Assembly (NCBI GenBank): GCA_020027805.1
Contig: JAHKKQ010000136.1
Coordinates: 1-5,889 of the forward strand
Direction: 5' to 3'
Length of the DNA: 5,889 nucleotides
Source: Candidatus Dadabacteria bacterium
Lineage (GTDB): Bacteria > Desulfobacterota_D > UBA1144 > Nemesobacterales > UBA2774
The position numbers and the translations under genes were made by a program. This document shows positions 5,839 through 5,889 of the stretch, one piece after another. The notes beneath the pieces were generated by a model. It made no database searches, was not told where the DNA came from, and worked only from the letters and a program-made list of their open reading frames with translations. Each line of letters starts with the position of its first letter. Position 1 is the first letter of the stretch.

Positions 5839-5866
5839 TTTTCTTCCCGACATTACAGAATTTGCG
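5839..5866 (+). repeat. Direct repeat, copy 2
   Basis: This is the second copy (28 nt) of the unit at 5653-5681, in the same orientation and separated from it by 157 bp. Both end in ACAGAATTTGCG. Similarity stops right after this string, which suggests a defined repeat end. Confidence 0.8.
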
Positions 5867-5889
5867 TTAAGAAAATCGATTGTACGAGC

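Larger units (their letters stand above)
5605..5889. other. Non-coding, repeat- and structure-rich region upstream of the comEA-like gene
   Basis: These 285 bp hold no ORF that looks like a protein; the plus-strand frame crossing it (from 5412) has low-complexity content and overlaps comEA antisense. The stretch contains an intrinsic terminator, two copies of a 28-29-bp repeat, a 15-bp palindrome, a long GC hairpin and a G-quadruplex motif, each listed separately. The style (TCATTGCGAGG followed by a GC hairpin, and CCCTAACCC-type strings) is, from memory, like dispersed intergenic repeats seen in many bacterial chromosomes. No convincing promoter for comEA was found in it. Confidence 0.7.

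Noticed and set aside
5653..5866. Two-unit repeat as a CRISPR array
   Set aside because: Only two copies, a 157-bp gap instead of a 30-40-bp spacer, and no cas genes.
5412..5870. Plus-strand ORF of 152 codons running through the terminator and G4 region
   Set aside because: Half is antisense to comEA and half crosses repeats and hairpins; the translation has homopolymer stretches and no domain.

Overview
The window is ordinary bacterial chromosome at about 50-55% GC, most likely from a diderm of deltaproteobacterial (Desulfobacterota or Dadabacteria-like) type. That guess rests on the style of the FtsH N-terminus, a bifunctional PBP1A, and frequent use of AGG for arginine and ATA for isoleucine in all genes. 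It is weak, and no RNA gene is present to settle it. There is no phage, transposase, toxin-antitoxin or CRISPR signature.

Layout from left to right. Positions 1-972 (minus) hold the first 324 codons of ftsH, the membrane-anchored AAA+ protease; the window edge cuts it just after the arginine-finger motif, so the zinc protease domain lies outside. A good sigma-70-type promoter for ftsH sits at 1017-1045, with an AT-rich perfect inverted repeat just upstream. Positions 1094-2026 (minus) hold a complete PLP-dependent cysteine synthase (cysK type), preceded at 2079-2276 (minus) by a 65-codon ORF of unknown function that probably shares its transcript. A 113-bp divergent intergenic region (2277-2389) carries a perfect TATAAT box for the plus-strand gene. 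Positions 2390-5083 (plus) hold a complete bifunctional penicillin-binding protein 1A (glycosyltransferase plus transpeptidase) with a charged insertion of roughly 90 residues in the transpeptidase domain. Positions 5080-5604 (minus) hold a ComEA-like membrane-anchored helix-hairpin-helix protein, converging on mrcA with a 4-bp overlap. The last 285 bp (5605-5889) are non-coding and rich in structure: a plus-strand intrinsic terminator, a near-identical 28-29-bp direct repeat, a palindrome, a long GC hairpin and a canonical G-quadruplex motif.

The genes do not form one pathway: membrane protein quality control, cysteine synthesis, peptidoglycan synthesis and (probably) DNA uptake are side by side. 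The most interesting point is transcriptional. mrcA and comEA have no room for a terminator between them, and the first convincing plus-strand terminator lies beyond the 5' end of comEA, so the mrcA transcript may carry a 3' tail antisense to the whole of comEA. I see no clear evidence for a new multi-gene system in this window.
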